A stretch of DNA of 64,000 nt, taken from positions 558,001 to 622,000 of the forward strand of contig JAIWNF010000021.1 of assembly GCA_025093555.1 (NCBI GenBank), given 5' to 3'. Positions 49,076 to 59,888 of the stretch are shown here, in pieces. Within the stretch, counting starts at the first letter, position 1. Each line of letters starts with the position of its first letter. Under the pieces are notes generated by a model, which was not told the DNA's origin, did no database searches, and was given only the letters and a program-made list of their open reading frames with translations. A program made the translations under genes and the position numbers. This stretch comes from Circinella umbellata. Lineage: Eukaryota > Mucoromycota > Mucoromycetes > Mucorales > Lichtheimiaceae.

Positions 49076-49610
49076 ATGAACATTGGATAGAATGACTTGA
49101 AAAAGTAGTACTTGCTATGGCACTTGCTACCAAGGGTTCTGAAGTCTGTACTGGTAATATGAGAGTATGAAATAACTAAAGGTCCAGAAGCAATCATTAC
49201 TACAGATGATCAATGCAAAGACCTATGCGACGACAAAGTAAGCTATATCAACTACAAGAGCATTAGTGAAGTCATCGATATTGGTAAAGCAGTCTATATT
49301 GATGATTGGACCCTCTCCTTCCAAGTCCTTAAAGAAACAAAGCGATCGAACATCTTGAAGTGCGTGCCTTGAACAGTGGTAAACTTTCAGCCAAAAAGAG
49401 TGTCAGCTTGCCTAGTACACCTGTCGACTTGCCGGCATTATCTGAAAAGAATAAACATGGTCTTGAATGTGGTGTGTAACATGTTACCCATAAAACGTTT
49501 GCCTCATTTATTCGTCGTGCTCAAGACATCAAGGACATTCGAAAGTCTTGGGAAGTCAAGGAAAAAATATTACAATCGTTTGCGAATTGGAAAATCATCA
49601 AGGTTGGGCT
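49076..49610 (+). pseudogene. Truncated, frameshifted pyruvate kinase pseudogene
   Basis: Three frames together give a recognisable pyruvate kinase middle section. LATKGSEVCTGNM is the LDTKGPEIRTG motif; then, after a shift near 49166, EITKGPEAIITTDD to SEVIDIGKAVYIDDWTLSFQVL; after a second shift near 49365, [20 protein letters not shown] and [17 protein letters not shown]; and after a stop at 49476, FASFIRRAQDIKDIR. Pyruvate kinase converts phosphoenolpyruvate and ADP to pyruvate and ATP. Here the N-terminal part and the whole C-terminal half are missing, with at least two frameshifts and two stops, and catalytic Asp/Arg positions are changed (for example WT in place of DG after IDD). There are no introns in the fragment. 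It is a dead copy of a normal gene that must lie elsewhere. Confidence 0.8.
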
Positions 49611-52600
49611 AACTTTCAGGATATATATAGCCACAGAATTTAATCGTTCAAACGAATCTTTGCTGTTATGCAAGAATGATGGACGAATAGTTCGAGTACT
49701 ACGTACTAAAACTATCTGTGTTCATATTGCTGCTTTATTGTATCAATCATTCATCCTTCTATTAATTCTTCAAATTTTATTTTTGATTTGTTTATGGATC
49801 CTTGTTTATTTGTATATAGGAATTTTTGTATGTATGCAACTTTAATAAAAAAGAACATATGCATAGCTTTTTGAACTGCTGTTTTTTTTGTCCTACGTAC
49901 ACTTTCTTCTTGTCTCTCTCATCTCTCTTTAATGTACTATTAGTTTTATGAACTCTGCTTGCTTTTTTTGATGTTTATGATATACGTAGGTGTAATTTAA
50001 ATAAGGTAAGAGATTACAGAAAAGTAATAGTTTAGGAAAATAAGAAAATAGGAACAAGTATCAGTCTTGTGAGAATCGATCTAGATATTTTTTATTATAA
50101 AAGAATGTCTCCTCTTCATTTGTTTTTTAAAGTAAGTCTTTATATATGATTTTAATATCAATTGTTCGAATGATAATTGTGTGTTAATGAGATATGTAAT
50201 CGTGAATTATTATTATTATTAAATATATTTAAGTTTGTTATATTGTTTGTAAGTGATATACAATATTATATCATATTAAGAAAAGCAATCGATTATTTCT
50301 TGTTTGTTTGTTATGATGGAATGAGAAGATATTATATAAGTGAATAATGAACAATAGAATGTGAAATACCACGAAAGAAATAAGCACAAAAAAAATAACA
50401 GTCTTCTTCCTTTTTGTTCTCTCCCCTTTTTTTCTTCAAAATAAATATCTATCAATTAAACAGCAAGAACTACTTTGAACACCAGAAAGACTTAAGTCAC
50501 ATCCAATTTCCGGCTACAAAAAGAGCCCACAAGTCATACCTCACAATACAACAAAGCAATAGAAGAATGCTATATGACAAACCAATGACCACGGAATTAC
50601 AAACGAAAATATAGCAACTAACACTGATCTAATGATAAACATGTTGAGACATCCTATATATTCAGCAAGAAAACTTAGAACAATACGATTAATAGCGTTT
50701 ATAACTATACACTGGTAATAGTTGTAATATTGTAATAAAAGTATTTATGTATAAATAGCCAAGTTTTTTTCAAGATTTTTGCCCAAGTTCAAACTTCAAA
50801 TTATATCTAGTGTTCCAAAAATAAGCAAAAGCAAATTAAAATCAAGAAAACAATAGAATACCATTTGCAAAATAATATCCTTGGATTGGATTTGAAATAT
50901 CTTTTGAATTGGAAAAGTAGTTTTAGTTTCAAGTAGGAGGGCGGTTTAGGCTGTGTAGAGCAAAAATGTTACAACTAGAAATGAACACAGGCACCTATTG
51001 TGGAAATACTAACCATATATATAAAAAGCTTGCTGTTACAGTACTTCCACTATCAGTTGGACATTTTTTTTTTGAAAATATTGGTCACTGTTTGGTACCT
51101 CAATTGGTTATTTGTTTGAAAACCAATTGGTCACTTTCTAAAAATTCATTTGATCACTTTTTATAAAATTCATTTGGCTTTATATATTCACAGCACTTTT
51201 GCTTAAATCCACGACGCTTTCATAAAGCCTGGAAACACGGACGCAGGCGCTTAATCTGGTTTCTACTGCCACTAACTTCATATCTATGTTGAATCAACTG
51301 AACGACTAATTACTGATTGTCAGATTTTTTTCATTGGCCCGGTAATACTTACTATACCACGGGTTTAAGGGAGCAATTTGCTTGCAAGAAGGGTGTAAAA
51401 GCAATGAAAGGCCTGGAAGCTCGGAAAGACAACAAACGCTAGATAGGAAAAAAGCAAGTAGAAAAGTATCATTGTACTAGCCTACATGAGATTTTTCTTA
51501 TACACATGGTGCATTTTTAGGTTTTATATTCAAATAAACATCTTAGGCACTGGAAAAATATGTCGTGGATATAAACCGGTACATCGATATTCATATTGAC
51601 TTTGTATTAAAACTTTGACAGACTTGTGCTGTCCCTGACTTTTTCTCCATATTATATGTTAGTTTATCTTTTTTCTTTCTTATTATTGACCTTTTCTATT
51701 CTTAATTCGAGGTATTTGGTTCGTAGATGCACACACGAAGCCTGTTGCCAGAGTATATGAAGTATCCTCGATGTATAAACCCGTAAAAAATTTAATTGGG
51801 TGGGTGACCCTGCCACAACTGAAGAGTGTTTTAATCTAAACCGCAAAAATTAATATCTCCTCTACTGAATACATTTCGTTACTTGAATACAAGGCAAAAG
51901 TTTACTTGTGTGAAATTACACATATTATTCCTTTTTTATTTATTTATTATTTTGAATACATAAAAGCATATTTTGTTGTTTACTATTATTAATATAAGCT
52001 CAGTGGGAAAAGCAAGGGATTTTCTGGTACTTTTTGATTTTGATGAGATGGATTCAGCATATGTCAAGAAAGAGAGGGGTCCTGATGAAAAAGACTTTTT
52101 TGTATGATACTACTCTTGGACGGCTTACACCATATTATAAAGGAGCCATTGTTGTAAGGTCCATTCATATATTTTTGTAATAATTATATGTTGTTGAAGA
52201 ATTGTATAATGAAATAAATATATGATACCAAAAAACCAAATGCCAAGTAAAAAACGTTGTCGGCCATTCCAATTTTCATCGCGCTCCAAGTTAAAATCTC
52301 CCATCGCCAAATGGAAATTGGTGTCACGCCAAGTTAAAAAGCAAGGTGCGTCAACCATTAGTGAAAATCCTGTATATTGTAAAGAGCAAATTTTATTTTG
52401 AGGTACAGTGGCGAAAAAAAGGGGTTTTATGAATTAACAAAAGTGTTAATTATAACGACCATTCGTCTTTTAATAGTAGATAGCTTTATAAATATATGCA
52501 GTATTTCATATATTTCCACAATGATATAGTTATGGGGCTTAGTTAATTGGATCATGTAAATGATTGATATTAAAGTCAGGTACTTGAGATTAGTCATTAA

Positions 52601-52701
52601 TATGGAAAGTTACTATAGCTACTGTTCTGAAGTATATTACGCTTAGCCATGATACTCTACCTATGATTCCTTATCTTATTTGAGATAAAGAGATAAGGTT
52701 C

Positions 52702-53295
52702 TTATAATACAACAGTATCAACAAGACTATAAATGAAAACAGTGTACAAAACAGCGATACAATTACTAGTGATGATCATGACAATGTACATAACAACAAC
52801 ACCACATCTGAAAGCAGTATGCATAACAACAAAACAATCACCGGTGACAATCATGACAATGTCCGTAACAACAAAAACAACAATACCGCTATTGATGTCA
52901 ACACCTGGATTAGTGGCGTTAAAAATGCAAAAAAGAAGTTGAAGGTGACCTCCACCGTCTCCGTAAAAAGTTATAGATGTTAGAAGCTTTTACATGTTAA
53001 TAATCGACTGAATAAACTGTTGAATTGTACTATTCTTTTTCAGTTTTAGCTTTCAATATATGGTATTAGTACATCTTTCGAAGGTGGAATTATATCTGCT
53101 TTCCTGGCAGGCATTTTTAAATGTGGATTGCTAATCACCTCCTCGTGGTCACATCTGGGCAGCTATCATCTTCAAGGTATAGGCCAAGTATTAGCGACTT
53201 ATTTATTCAATTTTGAAAGCACTATAGTGTTAAATGTTTTCGATAAGAACGGTATGCATGGAAGGCAGTTTGTGGTGGGTGTGGAATTTAGTTAA
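52702..53295 (+). pseudogene. Orphan coding-like frames with internal peptide repeat
   Basis: Frame 52702-52983 is open for over 90 codons without an ATG at the start. It holds a twice-repeated peptide, TITSDDHDNVHNN and TITGDNHDNVRNN, then WISGVKNAKKKLK. A second open frame (53053-53295, about 80 codons) reads EGGIISAFLAGIFKCGLL and then HLGSYHLQGIGQVLATYL. An intron from GTGACC (after the KKKLK codons, near 52946) to TTTTAG (53046-53051) would join the two in phase. No start exon was found and no family is recognised, so it may be a decayed gene or an exon pair of an unseen gene. Confidence 0.3.
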
Positions 53296-53755
53296 CCTGG
53301 AAGGTAGATGATAAACAAAACAGGCATAGAAATTCTTTGCGACTCGATATATGTTTAACAAGAAGATTGAGAATTTGAATAAAGTTCCTTTACAATTACA
53401 GTTACAACAGCTTATTTATGCTTTTTCTATTGTATGGATGTGAACTTAGTTGGTAGTTTTACATTAACGAATGGTTGAATCGAATCCTTTTGATCAGGCT
53501 ATAATCCTTATATCGGATTATCTTGGACATGACATTGATACGATCTTTTATTCTTTAATATCATATAGTTCAAATGGCGCGTAGTATGTCGTTACTCGAT
53601 CATATTAGTTTACTTTTTAGAATTGAGATATGTACACTTCCATATTGTGTAATGTAGATTTATGAAGTGTTATGTTGGAATACATTAGTGTGTTATGCTA
53701 GGATACATCATACATATTGTGGAGAACTGAGAATACATACAATGTACTTTACGTG

Positions 53756-53910
53756 TACCTATATCCACCGATTATGAATCCCATTGAAGGACACTGATCA
53801 AAACTAAAAGCTGGTGTCAAGTGTAAGTTTTTAACAAAGGACGCTTCTAGACATCACATATCGTTAGTTCTACCAAGCATGTTACCACCAGTGATTGCTA
53901 AAAATGTGTA
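53756..53910 (+). pseudogene. Fragment of a Tc1/mariner-like transposase
   Basis: The frame reads YLYPPIMNPIEGH, a stop, then SKLKAGVKCKFLTKDASR. This matches the DDE-family signature YLPPYSPxLNPIExxWSKLKAGVKR, where the Asn-Pro-Ile-Glu block carries the last catalytic acid. The region before it has no recognisable catalytic Asp, and a stop codon replaces part of the motif. It is a dead remnant, ~150 bp. Confidence 0.5.
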
Positions 53911-54370
53911 GAGCACGTGACATATTTGTAGGCCGCATCATGTAGAGCAAATAAAGCATAATCCTTAAAATAATAAAACATAGACCGCTAAGTTAAGATT
54001 CCTTGTTGGATGTCAACATATAAAACGTGCATTCTAGTTGTTTTTTTTATAATACATAAGCCAAACGCCAAATTGGAATTTTAACCATGCCAGAATAAAA
54101 ATACTGCTTTGCGCGCACAGTAATTAGTTTTTTTTGCGCATTTGGCTCTTTTCTTTTAAAAAAATGCACTTGCGGGCATTCTAACCCTTCACTTAATAAA
54201 GTACTAACTGTACCAAGATTTTCCGAAAAAGGTGCATTATTTTATACGTGTGGGCAGAACAGTCACCTAACAATGAAATTTTACTGGTCGAGATACCGAA
54301 ACCAAGATTTTCTTTTTCAACCAATTCGAACTCTTGCATACAGCATAATATATAAAATAAAGTCTATATA

Positions 54371-55192
54371 ATGTCAACAACTGGAAATCAATCAGGCGAT
54401 GAAGGTGATCTTGATCTTAAAGAGCAAGATCGTTATCTTCCTATTGCAAAGTATTTATTTACACGAGTTGCTTTCTTAATGTATAAATATGGATTTAATA
54501 TGTGGTTGCTAATAATCTTTACTTTGTAAATCAAATATATATACGTGTTCTATATATTTTTAGTGTTGCACGCATTATGAAGAAATCATTACCTGAAAAC
54601 GCGAAAATAGCAAAAGAAGCAAAAGAATGTGTTCAAGAATGTGTTTCTGAATTTATTTCATTCATTACTAGCGAATATCCTTTTTTATAAAAAAAAAGCG
54701 TGTGTCTATATTTATAGTGGATTATATGATCCACTTTTAAAAAAGAATCCTTAACCTTCTATTTTGTGTGTTTTTACAGCTAGCGATCGTTGCTTACAAG
54801 AAAAGCGTAAAACTATTAATGGAGAGGACATTTTGTGGGCAATGCAATCATTGGGCTTTGAAAATTATGCCGAAGCACTCAAAATATACCTTGCTAAATA
54901 TCGAGAGGTAAAACAACTTTTTGGCTTTTACATTACATGTGGATATAGACCATGACTAATAAATAAACTGCTGTGATGATTATTGTTATTTTTATTATAG
55001 ACTACTAAGTTGGAAAGAGCCACCTCATCTACAAAGGAAAAAGAAGAAGAAGGTTCAGCAGACTCAAAACAACCACAAGATCCACAAGCAACACAACAAC
55101 AGCTCTATATGCAACAACAGCAACAGCCACCTGTATCACAGCCAGGACAACCTCCAGCAAACATGTCCGGCAATTTTTATAACGGGCAATAA
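54371..55192 (+). CDS. hap3: NF-YB / Hap3 histone-fold subunit of the CCAAT-binding complex
   Basis: Four exons, 54371-54450, 54564-54674, 54778-54907 and 55001-55192, encode 170 residues. After a short acidic N-terminus ([20 protein letters not shown]) comes the whole histone-fold domain, residues ~23-112: [59 protein letters not shown] and [17 protein letters not shown]. This is near-identical to NF-YB/Hap3 of other eukaryotes. The tail is Gln/Pro-rich. The protein pairs with NF-YC/Hap5, then NF-YA/Hap2, to bind CCAAT boxes in the nucleus. Introns 1 and 3 are ordinary GT-AG introns; intron 2 has U12-type AT-AC signals and only this reading gives the conserved SEASDRC join. Confidence 0.95.
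54675..54777 (+). other. U12-type AT-AC intron in the NF-YB gene
   Basis: The intron begins ATATCCTTTT, the exact U12-type 5' splice-site consensus, has a TCCTTAAC branch-site consensus at 54748-54755, and ends TTTTTAC just before AGCTAGCG. There is no GT donor after the codons for FITS that would preserve the frame; splicing as AT-AC gives GA+A GCT AGC GAT, that is SEASD, as in other NF-YB proteins. Ending at the overlapping CAG instead would shift the frame. Branch A to intron end is about 23 nt. Confidence 0.88.
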
Positions 55193-56091
55193 TAAACTAT
55201 ATTAAAACATCAATAATAATAAAAAACCACGTATATACATTGCATATTACTTTGCTATCCCGTTCTTTCTTTCTTTTTCTCGCGACACATACCGCACGTT
55301 CAATTGTAAACTATCAATATAAAGCGACTCTTATGATTGATCAATACAAACACGTTGCCCATTCATCTTTTATGAAAATTAACTAAAAATAAAAATGTAT
55401 GGATTTTGTTGTACTACAATTTGAAAAATCGGGTAATAACCTTATTTTCTACATAAACAAAAACAGAGGAGATTCTTGTTGATTCAAGCAAGCTATATAT
55501 ATATTAGATTACATTTGTTACTAATAAGACACCATAACCTTTTTCGGTTGTCGTGGTAACAACTGCTAGCATTCTTCCACTTCAACAATAGTTTAATTTC
55601 AAAGAAATATGTATGTGTACTCTATGAATCATAGCTATTCTTATTGTGCTACTGTAAATGAAAAAAAAAAGTTGCCTCTTATGTTTGTAAAAGTTGGTAA
55701 ATATGAGCTTTCTACAATAAATAATAATAATCAGTCTTACAATTTGAACATCAAAACCGTTATTCACTGTATAGACTATGCAATTAGCTTTATCTACATT
55801 TATATTTATATATCTTCTTTCTTTCTTGTATGAAAAACACCAAACAATTATTGTCTTTTGCTTGAAATTAGTCTTTCTAGTATGGTATGATCGGTGAACC
55901 TGACTAGGATGTCATTTACTGGATAGTAATAGAAAAAAGTGTACTGTAAAATTTTCAAAAGCTTAATTATCCAGTGTTTTATATGCGTAGTATATAACCA
56001 AGTATAGTAACACTATCGCATAAAGAGCGCTCTTTCATCTTTATTTTCCTATCTTCCTTTCACCTTATATTTTTTATTTCTGTTAACCGTA
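55193..56091. other. Intergenic: NF-YB 3' flank and VPS20 promoter
   Basis: 900 bp of AT-rich DNA. AATAAA-like words lie soon after the NF-YB stop. Short frames at 55580-55830 are low complexity. The ~50 bp before the next ATG are pyrimidine-rich. No other feature is seen. Confidence 0.5.
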
Positions 56092-57126
56092 ATGGGTTCA
56101 AATATTTCCAAAAATAAAATCACTTCTCAAGATAAAGCTATCCTTGATTTAAAAATTCAAAGAGATAAATTAAAAACATATCAAAAGGGCGTAAGTTCAT
56201 TTAATTAAAGTAACGTGGATGAGGAGTTAACTAAAAAAAAGTAACGTAATTTGGAGGGATTGTTATATAGATCAATGTAGTTCTTGAAAAAGAAACGCAA
56301 ATTGCAAGAACTGCTTTAAAACAAGGCAATAAAAAGAAAGCGCTTTTAGCTCTTAAAAAGAAAAAGTACCAGGAACAACTTTTAGAAAAAACAGACCAAC
56401 AATTAATGAATCTTGAAGAATTGGTAAAGATTGAATGAGGGGGAAGGAAAGAATAGTTATATTGGATACATATGTCGCAGGATCAATTAATCACCACACA
56501 ATTTTATTATTGTAGACACAATCAATCGAATATGCAGTTGTTGAGAAAGAAGTGTTGGATGGATTAAAGAATGGAAATTTTGTATTAAAGGAAATACATA
56601 ACGAAATGTCATTGGAAGCTGTTGAAAAGTTGATGGATGATACGGCAGATGCTGTTGCTTATCAAAATGTGAGTTATCTCTATGGGAAGTATTGATAAGA
56701 AGATCTATGTTTTATTTACGCAATAACATTATAGGAAATTGATGAATTATTAAGCGGAAAGATTACAAGTGAAGATGAAGAAGAAATTCTTCAAGAACTT
56801 GAAAGCTTACAACAGCAAGAGGTAAGAAATGAAAAAAAAAATTGCGTATAAATGGATGGGATTGAGGTCTGAATTTTGAACTGAATTTACTGTAATTTAT
56901 TAGATTGAAGCACAATTGCCAGAAATACCCACTACTGAGATACCCGGCAGAGAAGCGGATCAGTTACCAGAAGTACCGACACATAGACCCAAAGAAAAAG
57001 GTATGGATAATAAATATCGAACATCCATTATTGTTATTGTTTTTAACGAAAATCTAAATATTCTCATTTATTTTTGTTAATCTAGAAAAAGCCAAAGAAA
57101 AACCAGCAGAAGCTATGTTGGCATAA
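56092..57126 (+). CDS. vps20: ESCRT-III subunit Vps20/CHMP6
   Basis: Six exons (56092-56190, 56271-56423, 56516-56668, 56735-56821, 56904-57000, 57086-57126) join in frame into 209 residues, the usual size for the family. Gly2 in MGSNISKNK is a likely N-myristoylation site, as in Vps20. The basic helical core follows: DKAILDLKIQRDKLKTYQK, IARTALKQGNKKKALLALKK, YQEQLLEKTDQQLMNLEEL. The acidic second half contains IHNEMSLEAVEKLMDDTADA and EIDELLSGKITSEDEEEIL. Two Pro-rich motifs near the end (QLPEIPTTEIP and QLPEVPTHRP) match the MIM2 motif that binds Vps4. Vps20 is recruited by ESCRT-II to endosomes and starts Snf7 polymerisation for multivesicular body formation. Confidence 0.92.
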
Positions 57127-57670
57127 TATATTTGAAATATATTAGATGACTGACTTTTGGAAAAAAAATTGGTAGAGGTGATCGTGGTCGTGGGATGCAG
57201 AAATTAGTGTATCCATAGTAAATAATATCATGTTGTAAATTACGTACTGATAAATAAAAACAATGTAAAACAATGTATGTAATTGTGTTTATTATCATAC
57301 AATTTATTTCCTCAATTGTTTATTGTGATTCAAGATACAATTTCCATATCAAGAATTTTTATTTACATTACTATAAATATCATAATGTTATTGCTTATGC
57401 GCAATCCAGTAATTAAGAAGATTTCTTGTCTTAAAATGTAAATCAAGTAAGTATACGAAATGGTAATATTATTAATAATGAATGAATTAAAGAGTATCAA
57501 ATAATGTTAAAGATATATAAGGTTGTGAGGAATAACGTAATAGTATAATGTGGTAAAGACTACTGTATAAAAAAATGCGATTAATAAGAACAACAACAAA
57601 AAAAAAAAGGAAACCAAAAACGAAAAACGAAAAGCAGTTAGAAAACCTAAAAAATAAATCAGATGGAGGA
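57127..57670. other. Intergenic between convergent VPS20 and RhoGAP genes
   Basis: About 540 bp holding the 3' ends of two convergent genes. It is AT-rich with AATAAA-like words on both strands. No gene or repeat is recognised. Confidence 0.55.
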
Positions 57671-59659
57671 TTAACGCAAGAAATAGTTGGGTCTAGCAGA
57701 TGGGATGAAAGCAACAGACATGGGTCTTTTGTTTGTTGTTGGCGCTGCAAAATCAGCATTCTGAGAAAGTGATTTTAACCAGTCCCCTTTGGATCTCAAG
57801 CTATTTAAGTTAGTCTTTAGCTCAAGCGTTGGTATATACCGTTCTTCATCTTCTCGTTCTTTCCAATGTTGCCATATAGCTTCATATTTAGTACCGATAA
57901 ACCGAGTAGGAGACTCCAAATCTTCATCATCATTATTAATCCCACTAGATGTATCAGCTGTCATTGTGCGTCGTAAAGAAGCCATAGGTGGTGTCCATGT
58001 ATCAGATGAATTTCTTTTACGTGATACTGTAGCAGCTGCTGGAGGGGGCAATAATGCTGTATGATGTGGTTTTTGTTGTCTCTTGCTGAATGATGATCCT
58101 GATGAAGGTGATGATAAAACATTAGGTTCGGGTCCATTCAATATGGATGGGCAGATAGGTGGAGATAGTCTTGATGAGGGATAGTGTGTCCTTGATGTGG
58201 GTGATGTTGTTGGTGACATGGATATATTTAGGTCCTGAGCAATATCAGGGAACATCGAAAGCATACTACCAAATATATCCTTAATCCTCCGGACTTTGGG
58301 GGATGTTAGAGAATGGTTCGAGTCCATTTCATCTTCTGTTGATACCAAAATTGTATCTACGTCGTTGTCATTTCCATTGTATATTGCCATTTGTTGATCT
58401 TCCAAAGAGGAAGCTGCTGAACAATGACGGGTATAATTAAACTTCGGAGCATTCTCGATCATAAATTGGAAAAATTTATTCCATCGTCCACTTTCTTTAA
58501 CAAGACTTAATTGTAGTAAATCCCGTGGTTCATACTTTGGAATAGGCCGTTGTTGCTGTTGTAATTGTTGTTGTGATCGATTGCTGTTTTGAATTGATGA
58601 AAAGAGAGGTTTTAATCGATTTCCGAAGGAATGAGGTGATATTTTATCACAGGATAACGTTGCTTGAGACGCAGAAGGTCGTGGCGGAACTAAAGTTCGA
58701 TTGGTTTTCCTTAATGATAAAGTGCGAAACATTTTGACAGGTTTTTGCATTGGAGAAGATTTGACTTTTTCCATACTACTACTACTGCTATTTGATAATA
58801 ATTGACCAACCCCATCTAATCGTACACATGTTGGAGCGAAAATAATTGACAGGTTTTCTGCTGACATCTTGTTTTTGTCGGCATGACAACTGACAGTGTG
58901 AGCAAATTGAACAACAAATAGGAGCAAGTTCCCGTGGAAACCAGGTAATACTTGACATGCAGCATTAATACGTCGTAATTTTTCTTGAATGTCTAAATCA
59001 TTATTATTATTATTATTGTTTTCAGGATTAATTAAATGAATTCAATTATTATAACCATAATTTAGGAAAAAAAAATTAAAAGAAAAAAATTGACTTTTTT
59101 CGGGTCCGGTAACTAATTTTTTATTTTTATTTTTGTTACTTGCCTGGGGTGCTTTCATAAGCATTTAAAAGTTCAGGTTGGAACAGTTTAGGAATCACAG
59201 GTTCGGAGAGTTGTTGAAGATAACGTTTAAAAAGACCTGTAAGTGTATGTATTGGAACAGTACTAAGATCAATACAACGTGTATCATCGACATCACGGAA
59301 TTCCTTTAGGAGTTTTTCAATTAATGCAGTGTTTCCGGAACGACGAAAAATTCCTTCAATGACAAGTCCTTTAAAATAATCCAGTTGTCAGCTTCCTTTT
59401 TCTTTTTCTTCTCTCTTTAAAAAAAATCAGTTCCAATGATAAAAATAAATAATAAGATACCTCGTGCTTGGATTTCTTTATTACATTTAATTAATAATGC
59501 TGGAATAGGTCGAGTTTTGTGCGACGGGGATTTAACAGATGTAGAAGAACAAGTTGAATTTCCATCAATAGCTTCAGAGGCAATACAGGCAAGAGTAGGA
59601 GGTTTTTGTGCTTGATTATGCCAGAATTTTCTACGTAAAGATTTCCTTAAAGTAGGCAT
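57671..59659 (-). CDS. RhoGAP-domain protein
   Basis: Three exons on the minus strand, 59659-59461, 59368-59144 and 58992-57671, give 581 residues. The start is the ATG at 59659 (MPTLRKSLRRKFW); an in-frame upstream ATG at 59797 would add only a Phe/Ser/Lys-rich leader from low-complexity DNA. The RhoGAP domain covers about residues 55-235, with the arginine finger in GIFRRSGN (Arg75), then IHTLTGLFKRYLQQLSEPV, LPGFHGNLLLFVVQFAHTV and NKMSAENLSIIFAPT. The rest is disordered, Ser/Pro-rich, with possible phosphorylation sites. It should switch off a Rho/Cdc42 GTPase and so act in polarity or wall growth. The second intron begins with GC, not GT. Confidence 0.85.
58993..59143 (-). other. GC-AG intron in the RhoGAP gene
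   Basis: The donor reads CCCAG|GCAAGT and the acceptor GATTTAG|ACATTC. The GC donor gives phase 1 and G+AC restores frame (STPDIQEKLRR). The GT four bases downstream (GTAACA) gives the wrong phase with this acceptor and no other AG is available before the frame closes. Confidence 0.75.
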
Positions 59660-59888
59660 ATTTTTTCTAAATAAAATAAAAAGTGAGAGGGATAGAAAAG
59701 GAAAGAAAAAAAAGAAGAAAGAAGAAAAGCAGTTTAAAGATGCTATCCGGCTCTTTTTTTTTTTTTTTACTTCTTCTGTCGGTCGATTTGAAAACATTGA
59801 AATCTTACTTGATTTAGTAACTGTTTTTTTAAATTCTTTTGTTACGCTTTTTTCTTATTTGCTAACCACACAATCATAATCGTCATTT
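59660..59888. promoter_or_regulatory. Bidirectional promoter, RhoGAP / OB-fold genes
   Basis: 229 bp separate two divergent start codons. The interval has a poly-T tract (59754-59769) and a purine-rich run, nucleosome-free-type sequence often found in fungal divergent promoters. No TATA box is obvious. Confidence 0.5.

Larger units (their letters stand above)
49640..54370. other. Gene-poor graveyard region; NF-YB promoter at right end
   Basis: 4.7 kb with no intact gene supported. It contains coding-like frames at 52702-53295 and a Tc1/mariner scrap at 53756-53910, both listed in findings. Around 51060-51170, TTGGTCACT / TTGATCACTTT-like words repeat loosely. Two stretches (52240-52350 and 54060-54150) carry CGCCAAAT / ATTTGGC words in inverted order. 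The last ~300 bp are the promoter side of the NF-YB gene. Confidence 0.4.

Noticed and set aside
58315..58325. GGTTCGAGTCC, a match to the tRNA B box (also CGTTCGAGTCCC at 1699-1710)
   Set aside because: Both lie inside coding exons, with no A box or cloverleaf around them. No tRNA gene was found in the window.
59660..59797. Longer N-terminus for the RhoGAP protein from the ATG at 59797
   Set aside because: The extra residues are poly-Phe/Ser/Lys from simple sequence; the ATG at 59659 begins a normal basic N-terminus.
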